Shown here one piece after another: positions 12,238 to 25,005 of a stretch of 64,000 nucleotides of DNA (within the stretch, counting starts at the first letter, position 1; every line of letters begins with the position of its first letter). Location: contig NW_020524184.1 in the NCBI RefSeq assembly GCF_003368295.1, positions 248,001-312,000 of the forward strand, given 5' to 3'. The notes under the pieces are model-generated. The model was not told the DNA's origin and did no database searches. It saw only the letters and a program-made list of their open reading frames with translations. This stretch comes from Carassius auratus. Its lineage: Eukaryota; Chordata; Actinopteri; Cypriniformes; Cyprinidae. The position numbers and the translations under genes are program-made.

Positions 12238-14386
12238 CAGCTTTATGAAGTTATTTTTGATTCAAAACAACTAAACACCTGTGGCAGTGCGATTTGTAGT
12301 TGTAAAGAAAAGCCACACATCTGTATCAGTAAATTTGAAGTCACAGAGATAAATGTTTTAAGAGTTGCAAACATGTAGCCTTTTTTTTTCTCTCCCACAA
12401 ACACAACACAACAGTTACACCTTCTCAAATTCTTCATTGCAGGTGCACAAATCCTATTCTACAAATCACACATTTAGAAACTCGTACGCTCACATTTTTG
12501 AAACAATTGCTGCAGTGAATGTGGTGCAAAACGCATTTACACACCCGCATCAAGAAATGTGAAGTCGTGGAGAAATGTTGAACATCCACAAATCAGTACG
12601 TGAATTCATCAAATGAGAGTTGCACACTTGTAGAATATTTTCTCAGAAATGTCTTGTATATTTTTCTAACAGAAACACAAAGTACATAACTACAGCTGCT
12701 TGAATCTGCTGCGATGAATCTCAAACACTGTTTTTCGCTTTCAAGTGACAAGTTTTGCGCTCTCCCTTTTGCACCGAGTTATTTGGTTCAAAAGGGATTT
12801 GTGCATCTGTAGAGATAGTGGGCGGGACAGTTTAGAGATTAGAGAATTTCAGCCAATCAGAAGAGCTACTTTGGCTCGTTGCAGAGCATAGACTCATGGT
12901 GTCATATTCACATTGTTTTTCATGTCAAATAGTTTATCCATAATGTTAGACCATTGCTATAAAATAATCGTTTTGTGCTTAATATAGAAAAGGCACTTTT
13001 GATTTTGTTGTAAAAAAATAAAAAATAAAAATGCTAAATGATGCTTGGCTTATTTGGGCTCTGATTAATCTTTCTCTGGTAGTCCATCATCTGTGCTCTT
13101 GCTGTTGTGTCCATCTTGGAGGCTGAGGAGAAATTCCTGCGAGGACCTGTCATTGACGCAAGGTACTGTTTCTTCTGTACTGTTCTTTTTATTTATTTTT
13201 ATCAGTGAGTGGTATCACTTTGACAGCAGGATAAATAAACAATTAAAGAAAAGTTGCAAGCCATTGGAGAGTCATCTACAGGAGTCATGCTGTTAAGAAA
13301 TAACCAAGTCATGGTGTTAATAAATAATTTTTTTTTGAACAACAATGTTGTCTCTTTCTTTTAAATGACCCTTGGAACTTTAGAAAAGAGTTAAATTGTG
13401 TTTGTCTTCATAAAATGCTATGTAGGACATGTTTTGTTGCTGTATGACGAGCAATTGTGAATTGTACAGCAAATATTTCATTTAGGATCCATATGATTAC
13501 ACAGTACTGTATGTCTAATGGCCTGAATATGGTTAATATCTAAATATAACTTAATATAAATTCACAACATCATATATTAGTCAGTCTCCTGTATATAAAA
13601 ACAGTTTATAAATAAATATAAATAATACTGTTTACAGTAGGTCACAGGTCTGCAGCCTCCCCCTACTGGACGCATGAGGACCAACAGGGGCGTAAAACTG
13701 CTTGGGGCGTATATCTACCGGCTACAGTTCCCAAACCTCCACCTACTCAGCAACGAGCCAAAGTAGCTCTTCTGATTGGCTGAAATTCTCTAATCTCTAA
13801 ACAGTCCCGCCCACTACCTCTACAGATGCACAAATCCCTTTTGAACCAAATAACTCGGTGCAAAAGGGAGAGCGCGAAACTTGTCACTTGAAAGCGAAAA
13901 ACAGTGTTTGAGATTCATCGCAGCAGATTCAAGCAGCTGTAGTTATGTACTTTGTGTTTGTGTTAGAAAAATATACAAGACAATGAGAAAATATTCTACA
14001 AGTGTGCAACTCTCATTTGATGAATTCACGTACTGATTTGCGGATGTTCAACATTTCTCCACGACTTCACATTTCTTGATGCGGGTGTGTAAATGCGTTT
14101 TGCACCACATTCACTGCAGCAATTGTTTCATAAATGTGAGCGTACAAGTTTATAAATGTGTGATTTGTAGAATAGGATTTGTGCACCTGCAATGAAGAAT
14201 TTGAGAAGGTGTAACTGTTGTGTTGTGTTTGTGGGAGAGAAAAAAAGTCTACAGGTTTGCAACTCTTAAAACATTTATCTCTGTGACTTCAAATTTACTG
14301 ATACAGATGTGTGGCTTTTCTTTACAACTACAAATCACACTGCCACAGGTGTTCAGTTGTTTTGAATCAAAAATAACTTCATACAG
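12238..14386. mobile_element. Large inverted repeat (~645-bp arms, ~860-bp loop)
   Basis: The left arm, about 12238-12887, is the reverse complement of about 13748-14386 with few mismatches. For example, CAGCCAATCAGAAGAG-like sequence near 12852 pairs with its complement near 13775, and both arms end in AAAATAACTTCAT. A partial third copy of the arm tip sits at 14680-14726. Arms this long and similar suggest a recent foldback or long-TIR DNA element, or an inverted duplication. Target duplications are not clear. No transposase is visible. Confidence 0.8.
13083..13161 (+). other. Exon-like open frame in the inverted-repeat loop
   Basis: A 79-nt stretch bounded by an acceptor-like TTTCTCTGGTAG and a donor-like AAGGTACTG encodes SIICALAVVSILEAEEKFLR and then GPVIDA without stops. 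It might be an exon of an element-encoded or captured protein. I do not recognise the sequence, and one short open frame can arise by chance. Confidence 0.25.
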
Positions 14387-15511
14387 CCATAGTTACTGCC
14401 AGCTGTTTATGTTGTGTCAAAAAAGAGTTAGCAAATTAAGTATAGGCTTCTCAAGGATACTGATATAACACATTTTATAAATAATTGCATTTCAAAGTGT
14501 TTTATGAACGGGAAGAATGTATTAATAGTCGTTTAGAATAAAAAAGAGGATAGATGCAGTGGAATCAGTCGTATATAACACTCATTCATTCAGCAAATGC
14601 ACACATGCACAGATGTGTTTTGATTCTGGATCTGAATGTGGCTAAACTGTTGGAGAACATCTGATCTCTTCTGGAAGCTGCACTGCCACAGGTGTTTAGT
14701 TGTTTTGAATCAAAAATAACTTCATATGTTTGGTAATTGAGAATGTTCATGTGAAGTATGATGAAGACACAAATTAATAAGTTGTATAATAAAAAGTTAA
14801 AGTATACATTTACTTTACCTAGTGCTTGCAGTGTAGAATCTGTGGGTTACACAAGTTTGCAGAGTTCAGTGTGTTGTAAACTGCAAGAAGGAAAAGTTAT
14901 ATGAGCAATGGGGTGCAGGTTTCTCGCTTTGAGTTCATGTTAGTTATTAAATCAAATGTAGGCTACATTTTTAAAGATTCAAAAGTATTATTCAAAAGTA
15001 TATTTTAGCAATGCTTGTCAAGAACACATAAGTTTACATATATTAATGCATATAGAATATTAGTAGGGCATTAAAAAAAACAAAATATATAAACAGTACA
15101 TTATACAGCAAAGGGTAGTTGAACACAGAACTCAACACTTATATAGTCTGATAAATGATGCATATTAAAGTAAAATGCCCAGCAGACATGCAATATGCAT
15201 ATTTATTTAATGGTTAAAAACACACTTTATAATATATTAATAAGGTTAATGACAATAACTATTATTTTAATAATTATTTTATAAGTTAGACTATTTATTT
15301 ATTCAGTACTTATCCACTTACAAATCTCTAGTGCTTGCTGCAGTGATGCTGAAGACTGTTAAATCCCTCACGCTCATTTGGTCATATGTTTAAGATGTCT
15401 TCAACTATCACTGTGGTTGTTGTGCTTTATAAGGTAGGATCTCAAGCTTGATTTCATAGTCTGTGTAATGTCTTATTGAAACACACACAAAAAAGTCATA
15501 AAAGTTTTCTT
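14387..15511. other. Spacer downstream of gene B
   Basis: No gene seen. From about 14930 the sequence resembles 32470-33600 and 45990-46370, marking the 3' flank of the duplication unit. Mostly AT-rich. Confidence 0.5.
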
Positions 15512-15517
15512 TTTATT
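15512..15517 (-). terminator. Polyadenylation signal of gene B
   Basis: AATAAA on the minus strand, about 152 nt after the TGA at 15669-15671. The matching site for gene C is at 33614-33619. Confidence 0.6.
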
Positions 15518-15668
15518 GGTATCAACAAGGCCAAAAAAATACAGAACTCTCTAAGGCTTAAAGGTTTTAATACAAAAAAGGAGGGGGGTTAAAAACCGGA
15601 GTTTTAACATATCAATATCAATATCACTCAGACTTTGTTCAGATTTGTTGAACCGAGGCAGTGGATGA

Positions 15669-18600
15669 TCACTGAGCCGAATGCCCCACTTCTTTGTTTG
15701 ACTCCTCCTCCACATCATCATAATCTGTTATTAAATACAAAATATTAAATCAGGTCAAATGTTGTTATTGGATGAATATTTTAAAAGTCTTAGCTTGAAA
15801 ATATTAACTAAATTAAAATAAAGATGTTAATATAATGAGAACAAAAGGGTTTTAATAACTTACCCAACAGGTTTCTCACATCTTCACTGACACTCATCAC
15901 ATCATCATACTCCTCCTGAACTCTCTCTGATCAAGAATGACAGAAAAACATGTCATATCAGTTTATAAAACAAGTCATCTCATTTGAAGGATCATTTTTC
16001 CATTCAGTGACTTATTACACAGAACACACATCTGAGGCCTAGTCCACAATACACTGGTATTTTTATAAACAGGATTTTTCCTCCATTAAAAAAAATAAAA
16101 TAAAATAAAAACTTGTCCACATGAAATTGGAAATTCACACTATGAATGAAGTGCTGTCAAGAGCATGACAAAGTTGCCAAACCATCAAGTGGCGATATAA
16201 AAGACAATAAAGCCTTAATGGCCAATCAGAAGCCTGAAAAAAAGTGTGCACTGCGACATCACAAGCTTAAAGTTGCTACACAACAACACTGCAATCAGAG
16301 TTTCTGAAAATATTCACTCTGGAAGGAGTTTTGAAAATACCCATGTTCCTGTGGACAGGGCCTTGTTACATATTTCCTGTGTGTTTTTTGTCCTTGTCTG
16401 TTGTGTGCCTTGTTGGTCTTTATTGTTAACCTCATTAGTTGCCATAGCCACTCATTTGACCACACCCATCTGCTTGTTGCTATAGTAACTCATTAGTCTC
16501 TTTTTTTAGTGTATCCACCTTATTTTTCCTGTAAGAGTGTATGCTTTTGTCACAGGTCGGAGCGGACCACAGATGTTGCAAGTCACACCCCTTCCTAGTT
16601 TCCACCTCGAGGAGGTCTCAAAGCAACCCCAATGACCAGACAGACCAAGCGTAAGTAATATTAAAACAACTTTATTTAAATTAATTAAAATAATTCAGGG
16701 AGGGGGAGGTAAATCTTAAAATTATCGTCTCTGTTCAGCAGGAGGAGAAAGGGGCCGGAGAGGACTATGCGGCGAGGGTTAGTATGTCCCTTTGGGCTTT
16801 TGTTGACTCGTGGCGCCCTTCTTTTCTCCTGAAGGCAGAGTGAAACACACAATGAGTGATCGATCCGGTGAGAGTGGCTACCTGTTACTTGGGTCCATAC
16901 GACTGGCTGATAAATGACTTGTTCCTCCGATCTCTTCGTACAGGGTGCTCGGGCGGCGCCTCCCCTTCTGCACACTCCGAGGTGAGCGCCAACCCGCGAC
17001 ACAGAACTCCAATGGCACTGCAAGAGAGAGGTCACTCAAACTGCGGGGGACAACACAGGTAGGTACTTCACAGGCAACTGGGGCTCTATTCTCACTTTAG
17101 TGATTCGTAGCAACGGACAAAGGTAGGTATTCCACAGGCAACTGGGGCTCTATTCTCACTTTAGTGATTCGTAGCAACGGACAAAGGTAGGTATTCCACA
17201 GGCAACTGGGGCTCTATTCTCACTTTAGTGATTCGTAGCAATGGACAAAGGTAAGTATTCCACAGGCAACTGGGGCTCTATTCTCACTTTAGTGATTCGT
17301 AGCAATGGACAAGGGTAGGTATTCCACAGGCAACTGGGGCTCTATTCTCACTTTAGTGATTCATGGACAAAGGTAGGTATTTCACAACGGGGATTCCTCA
17401 CTTAGAATACTTCTCCTGGGCGGTGGGCTTACGGTGAAAATACTGTGATACAGTAAGTAGATGAACTGTCAGACCTGGAGTAGTAAATCGTCGTAGCGCA
17501 GGCCTCCACAGAGATTTCCTGTGCGTCAGGGAAAGTTAAACACTGTCGCACCGGGCCAAACGCTTCCCTCTCCTCTCTTCTATTTGCAGTTTAAGGGATC
17601 TGGACCGGGGTGAACCTTTGAAGAGGCTCCACAACAGGTAAAGTAAATCCACACAGCTAATTTGCAACAGTAAAACTTCCTCCTTGCATATAGGTATAAT
17701 TTTGGTTTTTACTCACACCAGTCTTGCTTACGTGTATTCTTCACCACCGCTTCCACAGAGCCAGGGTATTCCGAAAAGGGTCTAGACAGGACGTTACATT
17801 TGGGTCTCCATGCAGGGGTCGCAAAATGGCACATAGATGAAAATGGCGCTTCACCAGCCTCAACGGTCACTGGTCTTCCCCACGACTCATCCAGTCCAGG
17901 GTGGCTACTGACAACACAACCACAGCATACCACTGCAAGATTTCAAGTGTACACACTCACAACAAAGACAAGGACTCACCCACTGCACTCCACACACTCT
18001 ACGTGAAATAGGGTCAGAGCCACGGTTTACTAGGACTTATCCTGGGGTTTCGTTGGGCGTTGTTGATAGATGAAGGGCCGGAGGAATAACGTTGCCGTCA
18101 CAACTGCTTGCGGCTTCCTGTACTTGTACTTCCCGGCTCACCCAAAACTCTGCTCCGTAATGGGGCCACTGGCCTATTTACCAGATACTCACAACATACG
18201 CTGGGTAATGCACTCTCAGCAATGGTGTACGATGCACTGTCCAATAGTACTCACAAATGAACGATAACACTCTTCCTTTGTCTCCTTCTCCTTCTAGCTG
18301 TCCAATCCTCTTCACACCATCGGTTTTCCGTTGCTGGAGATCACCCTTGACGTTACTTCCGGTGAGTACTTCCTATGACTGTGACTCCAACACATCAGTA
18401 GTTTATATACAGATGGTCTCTTCAAACATCAATAAATGTCGTCTACTCAGCCCAGTTACTAGTGTCCTTGTCTCCTTCTTCACCCCGTGAAGTTCCTCTG
18501 CCTTCACCAATGCTGACTCTGCCCAAACCTCTACACTGCCCGCCGGATCGGCCTGAATCAATTCAACTCCAACTCCTGTTTGAATTTCTGAGACTTTTTA

Positions 18601-19948
18601 TACCCTTCCTGTTCTCTCCATTGTCCAATCCACGATCGCCGCGTTTATGGTCCTCACCTGTGCCTCGTACAGCCCAATTTGCCTCCCAGAGTTTCCCGGA
18701 AGTTCCGGTGTTTGTAATATACGGGCCGGGCGGAAACCAACCTTCGCCACTTTTTGGTTCCGCCCCAATGTAAATATGTGAAGGTTGATTAAAAATGTAG
18801 TTCTGTGCATCTCACCTGTTAAACCTCGAGAGTTCGGTCTATTAATGATGACATCATCATAATTCTCTGGGGTGTTCACTACAAATGCAAATATGAGTCA
18901 ATTTAAGTGTAAGCCAAAAACCCATTAAGTATTTAAGTAAATTAAGTAATTTAAAATATTATCTGTAATGATCTTGATTGTAGAGTGATTTTTTTTTAAC
19001 TGATCAAGTAAAACACCTTTTTTGATATCAGAGTTGTGTTCGCTCGTCATGACATCATCATAGCTCTCAGGTGTGTCTTCTACAAATTCACACATTCATC
19101 ACAGACACACTCATTACATTCAGAACAAATTTGAAATATCAGTTTTAAATATACTGTAATATTTTGATTTGAAAATATATAACATACTGCTGTAGAATAA
19201 GAGAGTGACACCTGTCTCACGATCTGGTTTCAGTCCATCAGTGATGACATCATCATAGTATCCCGGTGTGATTTCCTTCATCATCTCTTCTGCATCAACA
19301 CACAATATGTTTGGATACAAAAACCAAAATATGTTGTTGCTGCATATCATAAAACTGAAAATGTATTACATGTCATCTTATAATGAATCAAGTGATCAAT
19401 TTAAAAGGTCACTGACCTTTTAGGCCACTGCCATTAGTGACATCATCATAATATGCAGTATTAAACTCTTTTGCTAAAAAAGGATAGCAGACTGTTAATA
19501 TACACGTAAACAGCAGTAAACAATATACAAGTAAACATTTGAATAGTATTGAGTCATTTATCAAATATAATATGGAATTATTACAGTAATTAATTATAAA
19601 AGTTTTTTTTTTTCATGTGGAATGAATATGTGCTTCAGCTCTCTAACCTGAGAGAAGCTCATCAGCATCTTCATACCCAGAATGCAGTTCTTCAGAGATA
19701 AGACTTCCTGTTAAAGGAGAACAGAACAGTCAGAAACATGTTCTTAATTACAAACAGACTGAATCCACATTTCCTTTCGATTATAAAACACTGTCTTAGT
19801 GACAACATGACAAATTACTTTATTACTTAACACAATTACTTTATTATTTAATGCATTCAATAAATAAATCCCATGGTGTTTAGGCCTATTAGCAAACATA
19901 TGAACCCATTTCTTACTGCCTTCCAGAAATATACACAGGAAGAGACAA

Positions 19949-19981
<33 letters not shown>

Positions 19982-20104
19982 CCTGCATCTACTGTACATG
20001 TACAAACATATAAGTCCCTGCTTATGACCCTCTAAAAACACACACAAGAAGAGGCACTGACTGGCACACTCACACAAACACTCTCTCTGTCTCTCTCTCA
20101 CATA

Positions 20105-20152
<48 letters not shown>

Positions 20153-20683
20153 AACATGCACCTGCAGCTCTGTGGTTTTCTGTCAGGAATTCTGTGGTTT
20201 GAAGCAGGAGGTTTAACAGGACTAATAATAGATGAACGTCAACTGTCTGACAGACTCTTATTAATGATATTAAATGAGATTGATGGCTCATGTCTCACCC
20301 CTCTGAGTGAAGTGATTGTGTCTGTGCTGAATCTCCTCATAAACAGTCTCAGACATCGTCCTGTGTCTCCTCTTAGAGAGAGCTGTGAGTGCAGACAGAC
20401 AAACCTGCATCAGTTCACAACACATGACTGATCACACACTGAATAAGACACAATATGACAGTCTCTGGATCTCTCCTACCTCTCCTCATCACTCTGTTCT
20501 GCTGAATCAGTATAAGCAGTGGCACTAAGAGCAGTAAGAGCACAACTCCCAGAACAATCACAAGCACTGAGGGAGACACTGGTGGAGCAGTTTGTGAAGG
20601 AGAGACTGATGTTGAGCGCATTGGAGGAGAAACTGGAGGAGAAGCTGACGATGTTGTGACAGGAGTAGTGGACACTGACACAT
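15669..20683 (-). CDS. Gene B transmembrane exon and eight-exon tyrosine-motif tail
   Basis: After the helix VLVIVLGVVLLLLLVPLLIL and RVMRR, eight phase-1 exons of 56-84 nt each carry one tyrosine module: SETVYEEIQ; LHSGYEDADELLS; FNTAYYDDVTNG; ITPGYYDDVITDG; TPESYDDVMTSE; TPENYDDVIINR; VQEEYDDVMSVS; and DYDDVEEESNK with the stop. The repeated acidic Y-D-D-V block is a likely phosphorylation and SH2-docking site. Because all internal exons are symmetric, any can be skipped without a frameshift. The repeats were probably made by duplication of a single exon. No classical ITIM is present, since position -2 is acidic or polar. Confidence 0.88.
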
Positions 20684-23600
20684 CTGATAAGCCTGTCAAA
20701 ACATAATAATATTAATGCAAATGACTGATTAATTACTCAACTATTATTTGCATTAAAAATATCAAACAATCTTGTTGTGACCTTCACAGTTGAGTGTAAC
20801 AAGATTGTGTGAGCAGTCAGTGTGGTTATTCAGGGAGAGAGGACAGTCCCACAGGTGAATCTCATTCCCTCTGCACTCGACTTTGTTCATCCACACAACA
20901 CCTTCACCAGCATCAAAGGTTGAATTCCCATCAACCCTCAGTGGTGCTCCACAACCCAGCTGCCTGCAGACCACCTGAGCGTCGCTGATGTCCCACTGAT
21001 CATCACAGACTGAGCCCCACACAGCGTTATGATACACCTCCAGCCTCCCAGAGCACCGGCCGTCGTCTTCACTCAGTCTGAGAGGAACATGATCTAAAAC
21101 ACACACATCAGCACTGACCAGCTTCAGCACATTTACAACCAAAAAACACACTGAATCAAGATGGCTTTAAATGTATGATGTAACTGACCTGAACACTGTT
21201 TCTGGTGAGGAGATGGTGAGATTGAACATGTCAGAAGACTACGATGAGACTCCTGATTCTTATCCTCTGAGTTTAAAACATGAAGAGAACTGAACATTAG
21301 CACACAAGGGACAGAACATCATTCAGTGAAACATATCAGTGTGAAAACATAATTTAAGCTTCACAAATCAATTTATGCTCTTTTCATCAGGTAAGTTTAG
21401 CTTTTCTTAAACTTCAGTTTACTCAAGACATATAAACATTGTGTTTAAAGAAACATGAATACTGAGACCATTTACATCATTTAAATATCATCTCACTTGA
21501 GCAGGTGATTTTGGCCACTTCATCTTCATCACAGTTATTCTGTCCCCAGGGTGAAGATGGACACTGCCACAGATATGAATCATGTGGTCGACATGTAACT
21601 TTATCCAGCCAGTTAGGAGCTGATTTCACTCTTGCTGTAGAATCAGACAAAACACCAGATCTTCCACAGTTCAGCTCTTGACAGATCAGACTCGCTGTGT
21701 CTCTGTCCATCTGGTTCCAGCACACATTACCCCAGGATCCATTGTAGAAAACCTCCAGATTCCCTTCACAGCCCTCAGTTAACCTGATCTCTTTAAACTC
21801 TAGATGAAAATGAACAGAAAATATAATTTTAAAATTCCAAAATTGAAAAACCTAGGCATTACGGATATGTGAAAGCAGAGTGACATGTGGCCAAGTATGG
21901 TGACACATACTCCGGATTAGTGCTCTGCTTTTATCCCATCCAAAGGGCACACACAGCAGTGAACACACACCCGGAGCAGTGGACAGCTATAGATCCAGCG
22001 CCCGGGGAGCAACTAGGAGTAAAGTGCTGTGCTCAAGGGCACTTCAGCCATGGGTATTAAAGGGGGTAGAGAGTGCTGTTCATTCACTCCCTCCCACCTA
22101 CAACTCCTGCCAGCACCGGGACTTAAACCGATGACTTTCTGGTAACTAGTCCGGCTCTCTAACCATTAGGCCACAGTTGCCTCACAAACACAAGAAGGTT
22201 GTGTTGACAGTTTACCTGAGCACACGACTCCTACATCCTTCTTGTGTTGACAGTCATGTTTTCCCCAGCCTGGAGAAGAGCAGCTCCACAGGGACGTCTC
22301 ATTCCCCTCACACTCCACCTCATCCAGCCATATGGGTCCAGAACCAGGACCAAACCAGGCTGGTACCTGCTGGTTACTGAGGGCCACTCCACACTGCAGC
22401 TGTCTGCACACCACATGAGCATCTTTAATATCCCAGGAGTCATCACACACTGTCCCCCATGAGCCGCTGTGAAAAACCTCCAGCCTCCCTGCACAGTCTC
22501 CCCCAGAACCCACCAGCCTGATGGACCCCCGACCTGATATTCAGAGACAGAAAAACACATTATTGATCACGAACAACTGAAGAATCTCTCCAGATGTTGT
22601 TCTTCTCACCGATGCAGGTGATTTGCAGCTGTTGTGTGGAGCTGCAGTTGAGAGTTCGTGGAGATCTGCAGTTCCCCAGATGAGCTTCACTCCCAGAGCA
22701 CTGGAAGCCCGTCACACACTCATGACTTTGTTCAGGACTGGATGAAGAGGAGCTGGAGAAGTTCAGCACAGAGCCACAGCCCAGCTGTCTGCAGACCACA
22801 GAGGATTCAGAGAGACTCCAGGAGTCCAGCAGAACTCTCCTCCAGACCTGATGGAAGAAAACTTCCACCCCCCCCTCACACTGTCTCTCTCCAGACAACC
22901 GCACCAGACCGTCATGAAGAGCCAGAGAGGAATCTGAGTGAAAGATCTGACATTTCACTAAAATATTGCAAATGTGTTAAAGACCACAGAGGAACACTTA
23001 CATAATAAATTTGTTTTATATCAATATTACATTTATATAAGTAAATTCAAAACTTAAATGACACAAGCATTAATCTTCAATCTGAAATGTATAGGGAATA
23101 TATACAGCATTTTGTATAAGATTAAGTCTTCCAGTAGCATAATGTCAGTAAAGGCTACAGTAATATAGACTCACTAGAGCAGATGACTCCAACATCTCTT
23201 CTATGAGAACATTCAGCTCGACTCCATGAAGAGATGGAACATTCTGAGAGTTTTGTTTCATTCCCGTCACAATCAAACACATCAGCCCAGATTTCACTAC
23301 TTCCCTCTCCAAACCAGTCTGATCCCACAACAGACACAGCAATCCCACAATTCAGCTGTCTACAGAGGACACTGGCAGCTCTCATATCCCAGCATGCATC
23401 ACACACTGTGCCCCATTCATTGAGGAACTGACGTTCAACTCGACCAGAACAGATGTCAGGACCATTGACCAGTCTGAGATCATTGTGACCTACAGGAAAT
23501 TAAAACATATTTAAACAAGACATAACAGGATAGTTTAGAGGGAAGAACTAACTGTTTATTTTTATTGCTGCTGTTGTATTACCATTCATAATGCATAACA

Positions 23601-25005
23601 TGCTCATTAGAAATGTTGAACAATTGGATTTTAGTATGTTTAGCGATTAAAATGTTGTATAAGATTTATTAACTGACAGGATAAACAGTGACATTTTACC
23701 AGAACATATCAGTCCCACGTTGTTGTCTTGAGAGCACTCTGTGTAATTTGAAGTTGGACACAATCGAATGGTTGATTCATTTCCTCTGCACTGAATCTCT
23801 TGTGTCCACATCTGAGTGTCTCCTTTGCCAAAAGCAGCTGCTCCCAGCACCTGTACAGGAGCCCCACAGTCCAGCTCTCTACACACAACCTCTGCATCCT
23901 GCTGGTCAAAGGCAGCGTCACACACTGCGTACCATGTGTTCCCATAAAGCACCTCTAACCTCCCGGAGCACAGGTGAGGTCCATCAGCAAGTCTTGTAAA
24001 TTGTCCATAGTTTATGGTTTCTACATATTTGCATAATACATAAAACCAATTAAATTAGAGCCATGTTGAGTGAAGCTGTCTTACTATGAATGTTACAAAC
24101 AAACAACAACTGTGAATGATTAAGTCTATCCTTCGACTGAATATTGTAAACAAAAACCTGGGTCATTTCAGCATCACAGTTTTACAATTAACCCAATTAA
24201 TTGTTTATAACTAGCTCAGAAACAAACTGTATAAAATTATTGTATATTGCATATGTTGTGTTAAGAGAAGAAAGGTCGATAAGTGATTAAACAATGAGCT
24301 GCATGAAATCACTTACCTGAGCATTTGACTCCAGCATCATACTCGTGATCGGCACAGAAGCTATAATGTTCACCCCATCCACTTGATCCACAGTCCTTCA
24401 GTGTAGCCTCTGATCCTTCACACCGCACTTCATCCATCCAGATTTTTCCTGATCCAGGTCCAAAGTAAGAAAATCCTGGTGCTTGTAAAGCCTCTCCACA
24501 GCTCATCTCTCTACACACCACTGCAGCATCAGTCAGATCCCAGGAAACCTGACACACTGTTCCCCACTGACCATCATGAAGAACCTCCACTCGTCCAGCA
24601 CAGCGACTGTCACCATTCACCAGCCTCACATTCACAATGTCTGTCCATGAGGGATACATCATAAAATAAGCATACAACAACAAAATATTAACCATATAGA
24701 AGTTATAAGAATGACATGTAATTGCATAATCACATGTAAATCAATACAATATAGAATGTTAAAATATATATATTGAATTTCATCTGTCGCTGAGTGTACT
24801 TACTAGCATTGATGAATGTAAAGTGAAGACACACACACACAAAGACCACAGATATGCTTAAAAATGTATTAAAAGAATATGGAAAGAGATGTATCTTATC
24901 TTTTCTTTTTTCCTTTAGCTATCTCTTAATTCTGAGTGTATACTTACCGGCTGTAATGAGTGACACAAATGAAGATACAAAAATATATGCCAGATAGCTC
25001 TCCAT
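15669..25005 (-). CDS. SRCR receptor gene B (WC1/CD163-like), complete
   Basis: Complete minus-strand gene of 18 coding exons, 3105 nt, 1034 aa. Exons in order: signal peptide 24948-25005 (MESYLAYIFVSSFVSLITA); SRCR1 24317-24640; SRCR2 23700-24020; SRCR3 23175-23489; SRCR4 22610-22957; SRCR5 22216-22533; SRCR6 21497-21799; linker 21189-21266; SRCR7 20782-21093; stalk/transmembrane 20480-20683; tail exons 20299-20382, 19648-19707, 19417-19473, 19212-19289, 19017-19079, 18816-18878, 15864-15926, 15669-15724 (TGA). Every junction is GT-AG and phase 1. The protein is expected at the cell surface, binding ligand through SRCR domains and signalling through tail tyrosines. The tail resembles bovine WC1 (gamma-delta T-cell co-receptor) and CD6 (VYEEI, NYDDV, DYDDV) rather than CD163. 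The start is the first ATG of the signal exon. The last large tail intron carries a 2.4-kb insertion. Confidence 0.92.
16393..18787. mobile_element. Unclassified 2.4-kb insertion in a gene B tail intron
   Basis: Gene C has continuous intron sequence here (TTTCCTGTGTGTTTTCTGATTG near 34520), while B is interrupted between about 16393 and 18787. The inserted DNA is more GC-rich than its surroundings, has no long frame, and contains a 64-bp minisatellite. I could not identify terminal repeats or a target duplication. It may be a non-autonomous retro-element or Helitron-like insertion. Confidence 0.55.
17057..17385. repeat. 64-bp minisatellite, about five units
   Basis: Units beginning AGGTAGGTAT start at 17121, 17185, 17249 and 17313, with a first variant unit at 17057 and a truncated last unit. 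Units differ at one to three bases. Confidence 0.85.
19945..20152. repeat. (CA)n and (CT)n microsatellites
   Basis: CA-repeats at about 19945-19982 and 20118-20151 with a CT-rich part at 20081-20117, in the intron between the first and second tail exons of gene B. Equivalent repeats lie in gene C at 35646-35660 and 35744-35845. Confidence 0.9.
20782..24640 (-). CDS. Gene B ectodomain: seven SRCR exons plus linker exon
   Basis: SRCR1 starts DIVNVRLVNGDSRCAGRVEV, SRCR2 ETINYGQFTRLADG, SRCR3 GHNDLRLVNGPDICSG, SRCR4 MKCQIFHSDSSLALHDG, SRCR5 GRGSIRLVGSGGDCAG, SRCR6 EFKEIRLTEGCEGNLEV, SRCR7 DHVPLRLSEDDGRCSG. SRCR2 has WYAVCD in place of the usual WGTVCD. SRCR3 carries a ninth cysteine (CDACWDM). 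SRCR4 lacks the WGxVC cysteine. The linker exon 21189-21266 lies between SRCR6 and SRCR7. The SRCR5-SRCR6 intron contains a tRNA-derived SINE. Confidence 0.9.
21865..22185 (-). mobile_element. tRNA-derived SINE (V-SINE/HAmo type)
   Basis: On the minus strand the element starts near 22185 with a tRNA-like head: box A TGGCCTAATGGTTAGAGA and box B GGTTTAAGTCC. A conserved body follows (TGCCCTTGAGCACAGCACTT, then CTGCTCCGGGTGTGTGTTCA). The central region resembles the conserved domain of fish V-SINEs. It sits in the SRCR5-SRCR6 intron of gene B and is absent at that place in A, C and D. Confidence 0.8.

Noticed and set aside
12243..14468. Pair of similar ORFs of 64 and 82 aa on opposite strands
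   Set aside because: They are the two arms of the inverted repeat, and codon-level conservation is no better than DNA identity.
19913..20161. Frame rich in CVCVCV
   Set aside because: Comes from the (CA)n/(CT)n microsatellites in a gene B intron.
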